Shown here: positions 1 to 9,410 of the stretch, one piece after another | Position numbering within the stretch: position 1 is the stretch's first letter | How the letters are laid out: every line of letters starts with the position of its first letter | Assembly: GCF_020509005.1 (NCBI RefSeq) | Contig: NC_063016.1 | Coordinates: 3,472,001 to 3,536,000 of the forward strand | DNA length: 64,000 bases | DNA from: Fulvia fulva | Lineage: Eukaryota; Ascomycota; Dothideomycetes; Mycosphaerellales; Mycosphaerellaceae | Direction of reading: 5' to 3' | The notes under the pieces: generated by a model | The model's database searches: none | Told to the model about the DNA's origin: nothing | Seen by the model: the letters and a program-made list of their open reading frames with translations, nothing else | Made by a program: the position numbers and the translations under genes

Positions 1-870
1 CATATAGAGCAGATGATCGCGGTCCTGCAGCTTTGTGACCTGCAGCCTCCTCTGGTAAGCGGCAATAAGCTCGATCACCTCATTCCTGCGATCTTCCGTG
101 ATGCTCGCACCAAATCTGTGCGAGGCTTCAGATACAGCCACATCCTCTGGCGCTTGGTTTTGAAGGCCTTCCACCCCAAGGTGCTGCCCAGGATCGGACT
201 GCTGGTGGAATTGCCAGATGTCTTGGGGAGAATACTCCAAGCCGAAATCAACGAATGGTAGATTCGTGAGATCAAACTCGGTGTTTTGACTACCTGGGCT
301 CGCGAATAGCCACGCAGCGAAGCTGTCATTCGCTTGTGCGTGCGCATCGTCCGTTGTCCAGTTCCTCGTAAGAGGGAGTGGAGTTGTGCGCCCCGCAGGT
401 CTAGCAGGACTCGGTGGGATGGCTGTTGAGCTAAGAGTGTGGATAGGCTGCATCCAGGTACTGGGTACCTGAGATATATTTTCCTGGGCGGGAACATGGC
501 CGACTACCCGTCCCGCGCCTACACTTACATTGTCTTGCTGTGTCAATTGCAGTTCGGGCGCACTGATATCTTCAGAGGGACTGTCAGCGGTACTTGGCGG
601 CTCCTGCTGGGCCACCTGTTGGGTACGGGGTGGCTGATCTGTCGTGGAACCATGTCGAGCCTTGTGTCTCGCGAAGAGATCATATCTGACAAAAGTTTGG
701 CCACAATCGGGAAGCTCGCAGGCGTAAATTTCTTTTGGCCTATGGTTGAGCTCGTGGCGGTGCAGGTGTTCCGCACGTCTGTGCAGCGGTCAGGCCTTGC
801 TCATGCTTCAAGGGTGCACATTATTCTCACGAGTAGCGTTTGCCGCATCCTGTGTGCTGGCATTCGAAAC
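1..870 (-). CDS. C2H2 zinc-finger transcription factor (5' part, runs off the left edge)
   Basis: Two classical C2H2 fingers are visible. Finger 1 is split by a 52-nt intron (779-830, GTGAGA...CACAG, with a CTGAC branch point): exon 831-870 carries [11 protein letters not shown] and the next exon resumes with [12 protein letters not shown], giving C-x4-C-x12-H-x3-H. Finger 2, [19 protein letters not shown] with KARH following, has the same spacing. The frame then stays open to base 1 through a Ser/Thr/Pro/Gln-rich stretch and a segment containing [13 protein letters not shown]. That layout, paired N-terminal fingers then a long regulatory region, is the usual one for fungal C2H2 regulators that carry a fungal_trans-type middle domain; that domain would lie outside the window. 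The first exon upstream of 870 is unresolved: an AG acceptor sits at 871-872 and in-frame stops lie above it. Targets are unknown. It points away from all other genes here. Confidence 0.8.
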
Positions 871-1377
871 CTAGGGGTCATGTAGATCAGTCATGGTTGC
901 TGTAATGGTGAGCCAAGCTCCGAGATCCCAAGAAGACTCGGATACATTGACACGTGGATGTGTTCCTTACGTTTGACCTGCCCGGCTCTGCTTGCTCGCC
1001 GTCGTTTGGGGGACGGCTCTACTGGGGACTGGTCCATTGGGGTGATGCTCTCTCCCACGTATGGGGGCGTTGGCGTTTGGGATTAGAACTATCTCAGCGC
1101 TGCAGACCGCTCAAGCAAGTCGACATCGAAGTGCTGCCATCAATCGCCGTCTCTTGGCGTTATGACGGTACAGTATGCTCATGCATTCAAACAGATCCAG
1201 GTCGTTGACATGCAGCATAGGAGGAGAAGTTGCCCCCAGTGATCCTTGTGGTCCATGGAGAGTTCCTGCCGCGCGCTGATCAATGCGCCGGGAAGCCGTG
1301 CCGAGCTCCGACTCAGTCTCTGCAGGTGTTCCCGCTGCCTCGCGTCCTCGTCAACGCGACATGAACGTACATGTATC
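871..1377. other. intergenic; no gene seen apart from a possible first exon of the C2H2 gene
   Basis: This stretch must hold the unresolved first exon and promoter of the minus-strand C2H2 gene. A candidate ATG on the minus strand lies near 945. I see no other coherent protein on either strand. Confidence 0.4.
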
Positions 1378-1738
1378 CGTCAACATCAGAGACGGCCAAG
1401 TACTTCACACGTCTTTCTACTCCTCGTCCATCGTACAGCTCACCTGGATCTCCGGCAGTCTAGCGCAGCCGGCGGTGAAGCGAGCGGCGGCCATCGCCCT
1501 TATCAACTGCGTATGCAACACGCCGAACATCTGGACGTCGTACCTCTATTACGATGAGCCCAGATATGTGGCTGCCTTTGCGGTCAACCTGGGTGCAGCC
1601 CTAGTCGCTATTGCATTTGCTACGCTGGCCTGGGTCTACCTCAAACGAGAGAATGGCAAGATGGATCAAGGCAAGCCGCTTGGAAAGAGTGGACCCACAG
1701 AGAGGCAGCAGGCAGCCGGATTTCGATGCCTTCTGTAG
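1378..1738 (+). pseudogene. C-terminal remnant of an MFS anion:cation symporter (allantoate-permease-like)
   Basis: The translated fragment matches the last two transmembrane helices of fungal DAL5/allantoate-permease-type MFS carriers: SSIVQLTWISGSLAQP, then a helix around AIALINCVCNTPNIW, the SYLYYDEPRYVAAF loop, a last helix, and the typical ending AWVYLKRENGKMD. Family members are about 480-550 aa; only about 115 aa remain, and I find no upstream exons with transporter character between 871 and 1377. The tail after KMD reads through to a stop at 1736-1738. I read it as a degraded transporter copy. It could instead be the last exon of a transporter whose other exons are too diverged for me to recognise. 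Confidence 0.6.
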
Positions 1739-2005
1739 ACGAATAGATGCTTCGTGACGAGGCATCAACTAGGACAGAAGGGCCGTGCCATGACATCGAC
1801 AAGTGACCCCCATGGCATCGTGGGGAGCATTCCACCCCAGCTTCAACATTCACACCCCGGCTTGCTCTCCACATGAGATTCGCTTCAACATTCAACCGCA
1901 GATCGGCCATTGCATCAGGTCGCCTATGTGATCCTGTGTTTGTTTATATGCAGCTCTTAATGCGTCTGTTGCAAGCTGTCATTCAGATCACTAGTAGACG
2001 CCATC

Positions 2006-3264
2006 ATGGTCAAGATTGCCAAGATCGAGCACTTCCGTGTAAAGCCTAGATGGCTGTTCGTCAAGCTCACAGACGAGGAGGGCAAAGTCGGCTGGGGCGA
2101 GGGCACGCTTGAAGGACATGATCTAGCTGTGGAAGGAGCGTTGAATGAGATTATTGTTCGACTCATTGGGCTGGAGGCAAAGTATGTTTCAGGACTCTGC
2201 TTGTGTACGAGCTTTCTCTGACGGTCTGGCAGCAATATTGAGCATATATGGCAGCTGGTCTGGCGGCTTGGCTTCTACCGAGGAGGGCCTGTCTTCATGT
2301 CAGCGCTGTCAGGTATTGATATTGCTCTTTGGGACCTGAAAGCTCGACGACTCAATGTGCCACTGTACGAACTCCTTGGTGGCCTGGTCCGGCAGAGATG
2401 TCAGGTGTACTGCTGGATAGGTGGAGATAGACCAGCTGATGTCGAGGCTGCTGCGAAGAAGAGGAAAGAGCAAGGGTGAGTGCAAAGAGTCAAACGTGAT
2501 ATGATGATCATAGCTGACATGACACCTGCAGATTGACTTGTGTGAAGATGAACGCTACAGAAGATGTCAACTGGTTGGACATGCCATCCGTCCTTGACTC
2601 GACAGTAGAGCGATTGCAAGCAGTCAAAGCACTAGGTCTCAATGCTGGTCTCGACTTCCACGGGCGCCTGCACAAGCCAATGGCAAAACAGCTTGCCAAA
2701 GCGTTGGAACCACATCGACCGCTGTTCATCGAAGAGCCCATCCTTGTTGAGCATCCCGAGGCATTGAAGCAACTCGCCAACATGACCTCAATACCGATCG
2801 CGCTTGGCGAAAGGTTGTACCATCGGTGGGATGCTAAGAGATTTTTAGAAGAAGGTCTCATCGACATCCTCCAGCCGGACATCGCGCATGCGGGAGGTAT
2901 CTCAGAGACCAGACGTCTTGCCAACATGGCGGAAGCCTATGATGTGGCCATCGCACCACATTGTCCGCTTGGTCCAATCGCGTTCGCAGCGTCGCTACAT
3001 GTCGGGCTGTCGACGTCCAACTTTGTGGTTCTCGAGATGTCGCTGGGGATGCATTACAACACAGAGGCAGGAGACATCGATCTGAACACGTACTTGAAAG
3101 ATCAATCGGTGTTTGAGATCAAAGAGGGTCATGTCGCTGCTCCGACTGGCCCTGGGCTGGGGATAGATATCGATGAGGACATGATCCGAAGGATTGCTGC
3201 AGAGACCGAACCTTGGCAATGCAAGGAGTTCTATGGGCCAGATGGGTCGATCAGAGAGTGGTAG
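2006..3264 (+). CDS. D-galactonate dehydratase-type enzyme (mandelate racemase/enolase superfamily)
   Basis: Three exons, 2006-2181, 2233-2475 and 2532-3264, with introns of 51 and 56 nt (GT-AG), give one continuous protein of about 383 aa, the usual size for DgoD-like enzymes. N-terminal capping domain: GWGEGTLEGHDLAVEGA. Barrel: LSGIDIALWDLKAR, then VKMN on the second strand, and the metal-binding acids in LDFHGR, FIEEP and GERLYHRW. DILQPDIAHAGGISE and APHCPLG carry the later catalytic residues, including the histidine expected in galactonate dehydratases. The family dehydrates aldonic acids to 2-keto-3-deoxy acids in the cytosol. Substrate (galactonate or a related sugar acid) cannot be settled from sequence. 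The start ATG at 2006 directly precedes VKIAKIEHFRV, the expected N-terminus. Confidence 0.85.
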
Positions 3265-3516
3265 AAGGACCTTCATCAAGCAGTTTATCGCAAGGCAAGA
3301 ATTTGTGGATGCCTTGGGCAGATCTACAGGGCGATCTTATTGGCTATTGTAGCGAAAAGCTTAATCTCACCCTGCGTCACCCTGCAGCTCCTTCCGTCGA
3401 TGTTTGCCTGTGTTTTGGCGAACAATCGCTTTGTACTCACCTTCACCTCAATATCAAATAGCTGGGCATTTGTCTATGGCGCATTCGCGTACTCCGACCA
3501 CCACCGATAACCCAAT

Positions 3517-5091
3517 ATGACGACCGACTACAGCAAGCTGAAGGTCACCGAGCTCAAAGACCTCATCAAAGACCGCGGCATTGCCCAGACCGGACTGAAG
3601 GTCAAGCAGCAGTTCATCGAAGCACTCGAGGCGCAAGATGCGGAGAATGGCGATGGCAGTGGCGGTGACGCGGCCGGCGAGGCGGACAAGATTGATGAGG
3701 CAGCGGATACCGGCGCAACAGAGTCTGCAACAGCAGAGGATGTAGAGGGGAAGGACGCTCCGCCGGATGGCGAGGCCAATGGCGGCGACGACTCGCTTAA
3801 TGACGACTCGGAAACCACAAACAAGCGCAAGCGCAGCGCCACATCAGAGATACAGGAGGAGAGCGCGAGCAAAAAGCTGAAGGCTGCTGAAGAAGACTCG
3901 GTCGAGGTAAAGGGCGTGGAGGATGTCGTCGCTGAGGCACCTGCGCCCGTCGATACCGAAATTTCTGCGGCAGATAAAGTCTTGCCACACGGCAGCAGCG
4001 ATGATGTCCAAAGGGACGCGAGCATGGACGACTCGGAGCAAACATCAAATGCCGCTCCGACTGAACCTAGAAAAGACTCCGACCAAGGCGCGGCCGCGGA
4101 TGCCACTTTATCTGGACAACACGCCTCTGTATCACATGACGATTATGCTGCAGGGCCTCCTTCACGGCATCCGCGGTCGCGAGCCTTGTACATTCGCGAG
4201 CTACTGCGGCCTCTGCAACCCAATGCGCTCCGGGAGCATCTCGAAACCATCGCCCAGTCAGCTGACTCTACATCGGGCTCCATCGATGACTTTCACCTCG
4301 ACAAGATGAGGACTCACGCTTTCGTACTCTTTGATTCCGCTGGCGCCGCTTCAAGAGTTCGAGCAGCGCTTCACAACAAGAAATGGCCAGATGAGGCCAT
4401 GCGCAAACCCCTATGGGTCGACTACATACCCGATGACAAAGTCCGCGAATGGATTGACATTGAAGTCACTAGAGGCGACAATACTCGTTGGGAAGTGGCT
4501 TACGAAAGTACGGGAATGGATACAGATACTGGAGTTATTGCAACACTGCAGGAGGTGGATGCTCGACCCAGCGCCGGCAGGCAGCCAAGCATCAACAGTG
4601 CAGCCCCGCGTGGTCCTTCTGGTGCAGGTGAAGGTATGCCTAATGCGCCCTCCGGACCTCGTCAGCGATCTGGGCAAACACAAGCACAAGCGCCACCACA
4701 TTCAGCACCTCCACCAACACAGAGAGCGCCTGAAAACAGAACGTTTGACTCGCTCGATCAGCGGTACTCCTTCACCGAGATGAAGCCCAAGTTATACTAT
4801 CAGCCAGTACCTGGAGACCTTGCGCAACGTCGTCTAGATGACCTTGCCGCCTCAACAAGCCGAGACTGGAATGACCGTGACGCAGACCCATCAGCGTACG
4901 CAGAAGGAGAATTGTTTCGCTATACCTTCGAAGATGGAGATCGACTAGTGGACGGCGGAGCAGATTTTGGACTCTTTGGACGGCGCGGAAGAGGCGGCGG
5001 CTTCGGACCTCGAGGTGATCGTGGTGGACGCGGACGTGGCCGGGGTGGAGGAGATAGCTATCGTGGTGGTGGCCGACGTCCTTACGCATAG
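3517..5091 (+). CDS. Acinus-like SAP/RRM protein
   Basis: A single-exon protein of 524 aa. Residues 6-40 form a SAP domain (KLKVTELKDLIKDRGIAQTG), a DNA/RNA-binding module. A long acidic, low-complexity region with a KKLK nuclear-localisation-like stretch follows. Around residues 225-315 is a degenerate RRM (ALYIRELLRP, then THAFVLFDSAGAASRVRAAL and PLWVDYIPDDKVREWI). Near residue 425 FTEMKPKLYYQPVPGDLAQRR resembles the RNPS1-binding (RSB) motif that ends Acinus proteins. The C-terminus is RGG-rich (GRRGRGGGFGPRGDRGGRG). This SAP-RRM-RSB order is that of Acinus, a subunit of the ASAP splicing and exon-junction accessory complex. Nuclear location and a role in mRNA processing follow from the family, not from direct evidence here. 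Confidence 0.8.
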   Translation: MTTDYSKLKVTELKDLIKDRGIAQTGLKVKQQFIEALEAQDAENGDGSGGDAAGEADKIDEAADTGATESATAEDVEGKDAPPDGEANGGDDSLNDDSETTNKRKRSATSEIQEESASKKLKAAEEDSVEVKGVEDVVAEAPAPVDTEISAADKVLPHGSSDDVQRDASMDDSEQTSNAAPTEPRKDSDQGAAADATLSGQHASVSHDDYAAGPPSRHPRSRALYIRELLRPLQPNALREHLETIAQSADSTSGSIDDFHLDKMRTHAFVLFDSAGAASRVRAALHNKKWPDEAMRKPLWVDYIPDDKVREWIDIEVTRGDNTRWEVAYESTGMDTDTGVIATLQEVDARPSAGRQPSINSAAPRGPSGAGEGMPNAPSGPRQRSGQTQAQAPPHSAPPPTQRAPENRTFDSLDQRYSFTEMKPKLYYQPVPGDLAQRRLDDLAASTSRDWNDRDADPSAYAEGELFRYTFEDGDRLVDGGADFGLFGRRGRGGGFGPRGDRGGRGRGRGGGDSYRGGGRRPYA

Positions 5092-5899
5092 TCACCGAAT
5101 AAGACTCACGTCCTTCTGAGGGCATACTGCCTCTCTCAAGAGTCACCTACGAAATTGACTACGGCGACTTCGCCGATGCAAAATCCCAATGTCTTGGCAT
5201 ATCGCATCACTTGCCCGCTCCATACGGACCCGCCTGACTTGAATAAATCCACGTGAGCTTACATGAGTTGAGATTGTCACCCTGTGGAGCTTCGATCGCG
5301 GCCGCAGTCTTGATGCAACCTCCAAGATCAGGAGAGGTACTATTGCTCACGAAGATGCCCCGAGGAAGCATACCACAACACCGGTAACAGCATCCAAGGC
5401 TTCTCACTCGTATCCGTTACGAGCGCGACAGTCAAAATTTAGACGCATGGCGCATTCTTCCACGTTGCGCAAGCGTTCCCAGAACTGCAGGCCGTCCAGT
5501 GCCGACTTTGTCAAGCATCCACCTCGCTGAACCGCAAGGTAGTGTGACCGGCTTTGGACTCGTTCATCGTTGCGGCGCATATGCCATACCCAAGAACCGA
5601 ACTTGGCTGAATTAACGCCAGCCGCGGCCAGCTAATAGTGGAGTCTCTTGGGACTCAGTTGCAGTGTTCCATCGTAGCAAGAGTCCAAGCTGGCTACGGG
5701 TCATGCTCAGATCTCATGCCCTGCGCATAGTTCTGAGCTGATCGTGGCGTTAATTCGATGATGAAACTGCCGCTGTGGTGAATACTGTAACCCAGCGGCG
5801 TTTATGAAGCTATCGATCATTCGACATCTGTAACGATTGCTCACAGGGCCGTAGCGCGTCATAAGACTTCGCCTTTGCAATGGTGAATACTCGAGCGCT
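5092..5899. other. intergenic, no gene recognised
   Basis: Holds the 3' flank of the Acinus-like gene and the promoter of the rhodopsin-like gene. Short ORFs on both strands have no coherent composition. Confidence 0.5.
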
Positions 5900-6022
5900 A
5901 TGGTGAAGACTGCTACGGGTCTAGGTGTAGGTATATTTCAGCTTCATCTTGCGATGTCAATCATCCTCCAGCCATCGGACATCAATTTACCCAGTTGCTT
6001 TTGGGAAGACCTTGCACAAAAC

Positions 6023-7291
6023 ATGTCTACAGCCCCGCTCGATGCCAGTGCAGTACGCCCGGCAGGGCAACACATACCAAACCGAACGCCATCCTTAGTC
6101 ATCGTGTCAACCATCTTCCTCCTGATTACCACAGCCTTCTTCGCAACACGACTCATATGGCGCTTCAAGCACAAGCAACGAGGCTGGGACGATCTGATGG
6201 CCGCTCTGGCGTATATCAACCTGGTCATAATGACTGCTTTTGCCTACGCCTCTGCCCACAATGGATTTGGCAAGCACCGAGTCGACATTCTGCCGACGTT
6301 CACAGTCGCCATGTTCTGGTTCTATATGTATCAGATCTGCTACAAGACCATCGGAGGTCTGACGAAGCTATGCTTCTGCATGCTCTACCTCCGACTGTTT
6401 GACGCGAAGAAAGCCTTTTGTCAGGCTGTTGCTATCAACGCTGGTATCATCGCGGCCGGGACGTTGGCCTTCACGTTTGGCACGATCTTCCAATGTTTGC
6501 CGATCCACCGTAATTGGGACAGAAGGGTGGAGGGCTATTGCCTTGATTTTGCCGCCTTTTGGTACTCACATGCAGTGTTCAATACCGCCATGGACATTGT
6601 GGTAAGTCTACAATAGCAAGTCAATTGATTTCTAGCTGACAACTTGCAGGTCTTCGCCCTGCCCATCCCACAAATCAACACCTTGCAAATGAAGCAAAGA
6701 ACCAAGACAGGGCTCATCGCCGTCTTCGCGCTCGGCGCCTTCACCATTGCAGCATCGATCGTCCGCATGGTATTGCTCAAAGGCAGCGCCAATAGCACAG
6801 ACACGACATACGGCTCAACACCTGCTCTTATCTGGACTGAAATCGAGGCCAATACATCGGTCATCTGCTGCTGTCTGCCGGCATTGCGAGTTTTTTTCGT
6901 GCAGGTCTGGCGAAGTGTACGAGGAAAGACTGGTCCAGAGACTCCCAGTGCCAGCGATGCACTGTCTGAAGGAAGGCAGCTGGGCGTGCCAGCAGACCCA
7001 CTCGCTATGCCAGACAAGCAAGCTACTATGTTTTCCCAAGTACGATACTCGCCGCCTGCAACGAGCGTGGATTCCTTCGAACGAGATGGCGGTGTTGAGC
7101 CCGGGCACTACTCTGTGCTCGATAGGCTCGGTCTGGGCAAGAGGAGTGGCTCCAGCGAAAGCGATGGAGAAGGCAATGGTTCACCGAGCCTGGAGCTGGG
7201 TTCCATCAAGAAGAGCACAGACTTCAAGCACCATTCTATGGTCAATCCAAGAGACGATAAAAAGGGTAATTGGACATTCATGAGATGTTGA
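6023..7291 (+). CDS. rhodopsin-domain integral membrane protein (PTH11-like, no CFEM)
   Basis: Two exons, 6023-6601 and 6650-7291, joined by a 48-nt GT-AG intron, encode a seven-helix protein of about 406 aa. Visible family features: a short N-terminus, TM1 (SLVIVSTIFLLITTAFF), the motif RGWDDLMAAL at the TM1-TM2 junction (fungal rhodopsin-domain proteins have an equivalent W/GxDD), GGLTKLCFCMLYLRLF in TM4, FGTIFQCLPIHRNWD, and ENTSV-like EANTSVICCCLPALRVF in the last helix, then a hydrophilic Ser-rich tail of about 130 residues. No cysteine-rich CFEM domain precedes TM1. Fungal proteins of this family are putative surface receptors of largely unknown ligand. An in-frame ATG at 5900 would add 41 aa; I prefer 6023 because it gives a normal short extracellular N-terminus and has an A at -3. 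Confidence 0.75.
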
Positions 7292-7415
7292 GAACAGAGC
7301 CAGCTGCGGAGAGAGGGAGATGGCTTTGAATTTCGAAAGACTTCTTTTTTTGATACATAGTATCGCTCGTGACTGATAGCGGACTCATCCTGCTTGAGTT
7401 GCGTTGACTTCTAGG

Positions 7416-8046
7416 CTAGGTGGAAGCAGGGCTCTTCCTTTCGTCAGTCCCAGCTGTGCTCAGGCTTTGGCGGGTAACAATCACATGGACCTGCTCCAGG
7501 CCTATCATGCTAAGAAGCAGGAATACACCAGCTCTTAGCCCCAGATACACACTGCCGTTGAGTCCTCGCCACTTTCTGCCGCCAGCGAGCCGCTCGACAA
7601 TGGCCACTGCTAGAGTCACCCCGAAAGCCACCGCTCCAGCGTACGCCACCGGCCGTTTACCCACACGCCATAATAAGTACCACGGCCCAACATATAAGAG
7701 GAAGTAGATCCAATCATGCTCACTGTGAAGCGAGTCAGTAAGTATCTTTCCGAGGTCCAGTAATCTCAATATACATAAGGTCACCTAAACCATTACCACC
7801 CAGGCCCATGGAAGATATGAGTAACAACAGAAACAAGAGCCGTGTGTACAAACTGTTCAGAGCTGATGTACGGGACTTGTAGAGAGAGAGGAAGAAGGTG
7901 AAAAAGAACCATGGCACACCAACTGCCTCCTCCACCGCTTTGGCCTTTCTGGTCCCGATAAAGTTACATGCGCTATTGAGCCATCGAATGATCTGCGGAG
8001 GGGCGGACATGCTGGAAGAAGGTGGTACTTTTGATGTTGTGACCAC
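7416..8046 (-). CDS. unknown small integral membrane protein
   Basis: Exon 1 (7775-8046) and exon 2 (7416-7722) join across a 52-nt intron, GTATAT...CACAG with a TACTGAC branch point, to give 192 aa in one frame. Three to four hydrophobic segments are seen: LLFLLLLISSMGL, DWIYFLLYVGPWYLLW, AVAFGVTLAVAIVERL and GVFLLLSMIGLEQVHVI. An internal ATG at 8010 (SAPPQIIRWLN) would shorten it by 12 aa. I do not recognise the family. It lies downstream of the kynurenine-catabolism trio on the same strand, but the MFS fragment and a gap separate them, so a functional link is not supported. Confidence 0.55.
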
Positions 8047-8220
8047 AAGACCGCAATCTGGGTACGAAGTTGAGCAACGTCCTCCAACAGAGGACGAGGT
8101 TCTATAGGGTTGAAGCTACTGTGTGACTAGAACTATCTTCACGCATCTCCACGGCTGTCAGGATCCGAGCAACGGAGCCGACGATCTACTACTGTGCCGC
8201 AACGGACAATCGTATCGTTG

Positions 8221-8490
8221 TCAGTGTAGCTCGCGAAGGCGTCTCGACAGCCATTTGGACCACGACCATGCGCCGACAACAGAGGCAGCGCAAGTGGACG
8301 TGGCCCCGGTAAAGATAACCAGGCCTTCATGTCTCCCAATCCCGAGCTTTTGACGATGAACCGAGCCTTTGATCAGAGCCGCACTTAGGGGGTCAACCAG
8401 AATGTTTCCGACGCCCTGGAGAAAGACGACAACGGCGTGTGTCGAGAACACAAATAACGGATCGTCGCTGGTCTGTCCCCATAGCCAACC
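8221..8490 (-). pseudogene. possible MFS transporter C-terminal remnant
   Basis: The minus frame reads WLWGQTSDDPLFVF, then FLQGVGNILVDPLSAALIKG, a short loop, and HEGLVIFTGATSTCAASVVG before a basic end. This order of two helices with a loop resembles the last third of fungal monocarboxylate-type MFS carriers. No start codon or upstream helices are found in the 300 bp above it, so it seems to be an isolated piece. The match is by eye and weak. Confidence 0.35.
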
Positions 8491-8804
8491 TCACCGTACA
8501 GTCGAAGCCGAAGAATCTGGAAACTAAACTGAATGGTATCGACGCCATGGACGTCGCGAGGTCAAAGTAGGAACGCTGCTCTCGCCGCTACTAAACAGCA
8601 CGCGAGTGAGAGAGAGTCCTGACTGAGAACAATCTGTCGGAAAGAAAGCCAAAGGAGGTCATCGAGAGCAAAGGCTAGGGATAGCGCGCGGCGGATACGG
8701 GAAGATACTTAAAGCAGGGCTTCCAGCGCATCTTGGGATACCATGGGATGCTGCAAGAAAGGGACTCCGCAAGCCATGTCGCGATCTTGTTTGCTACTTG
8801 GTTC
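8491..8804. other. intergenic, nothing recognised
   Basis: This stretch separates the MFS-like fragment from the stop codon of the RidA gene. Nothing is recognised on either strand. Confidence 0.4.
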
Positions 8805-9260
8805 TCATATGCTGACCACAGCAGTGCACTTGATTTCCACAAGCAGTCTCGGATCTGGCAATGCCCTCACCTCCACAGTCGTTCTCGCTGGTGCAGCAGT
8901 CTTCTCGGGAAAGACTTTGTTCCACTCCTCGTTCATTCCGGAGTAGTCGTCTTTTATGTTCACCAGGAAGATCGTGGCATCGACAATATCCGCTATGCTG
9001 CCTTTGCCATCTGTGGCGCCCCGGATTACGCCGTCGATGTTAGATAGAACTGCCTCTGTCTGCTCCCGGATGTTGAGTTCCAGGCGACCATCTGTATCTT
9101 CTTTGACACCTGCCCAGGTACCATCACCGCGTCGAGAGGAGGTACCGGAGACGTAGATAGTTTTTGTTGATGGTTCTACTATTCTTGCGGGCGTGTAGTT
9201 GGCTAGACCTTGAGCTTGGTTGGCAGAGAGGAAGAACGGATGGCTGTTTGTGTTGGCCAT
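8805..9260 (-). CDS. RidA/YjgF-family deaminase, probable 2-aminomuconate deaminase
   Basis: One exon, 151 aa from the ATG at 9260 (NTNSHPFFL). The frame extends upstream to 9398, but that part is low-quality sequence; the RidA fold begins with ANYTPARIVEPSTKTIYVSG. The family core includes LNIREQTEAVLSNIDGVI and FLVNIKDDYSGMNEEWNKVF, and PARTTVEVRAL carries the arginine that binds the substrate carboxylate in RidA enzymes. RidA proteins hydrolyse enamines and imines; one branch is the 2-aminomuconate deaminase of bacterial aminophenol and 3-hydroxyanthranilate catabolism. The assignment to 2-aminomuconate rests on the two genes upstream on the same strand (ALDH 150 bp away, then ACMS decarboxylase), which make that substrate. 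Probably cytosolic. Confidence 0.75.
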   Translation of the reverse strand: MANTNSHPFFLSANQAQGLANYTPARIVEPSTKTIYVSGTSSRRGDGTWAGVKEDTDGRLELNIREQTEAVLSNIDGVIRGATDGKGSIADIVDATIFLVNIKDDYSGMNEEWNKVFPEKTAAPARTTVEVRALPDPRLLVEIKCTAVVSI

Positions 9261-9410
9261 GGTTGAAGGAGTCGCAGACAGTGGATGAGGTCGCTTCGCA
9301 CAAGGCGTGGTACTGCAGCAGGTGAAAAGAGTCTGGGATAAGGTTATTGAGGTACCGGCCCGATGCCCGTAAAGGTCTGACGGACCACGTCCCTGCATGG
9401 CGGCAGCAGC

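Noticed and set aside
2006..3264. Enolase-superfamily gene as part of the kynurenine set
   Set aside because: Different strand, 5.5 kb away, with unrelated genes between. Sugar-acid chemistry does not fit the pathway.
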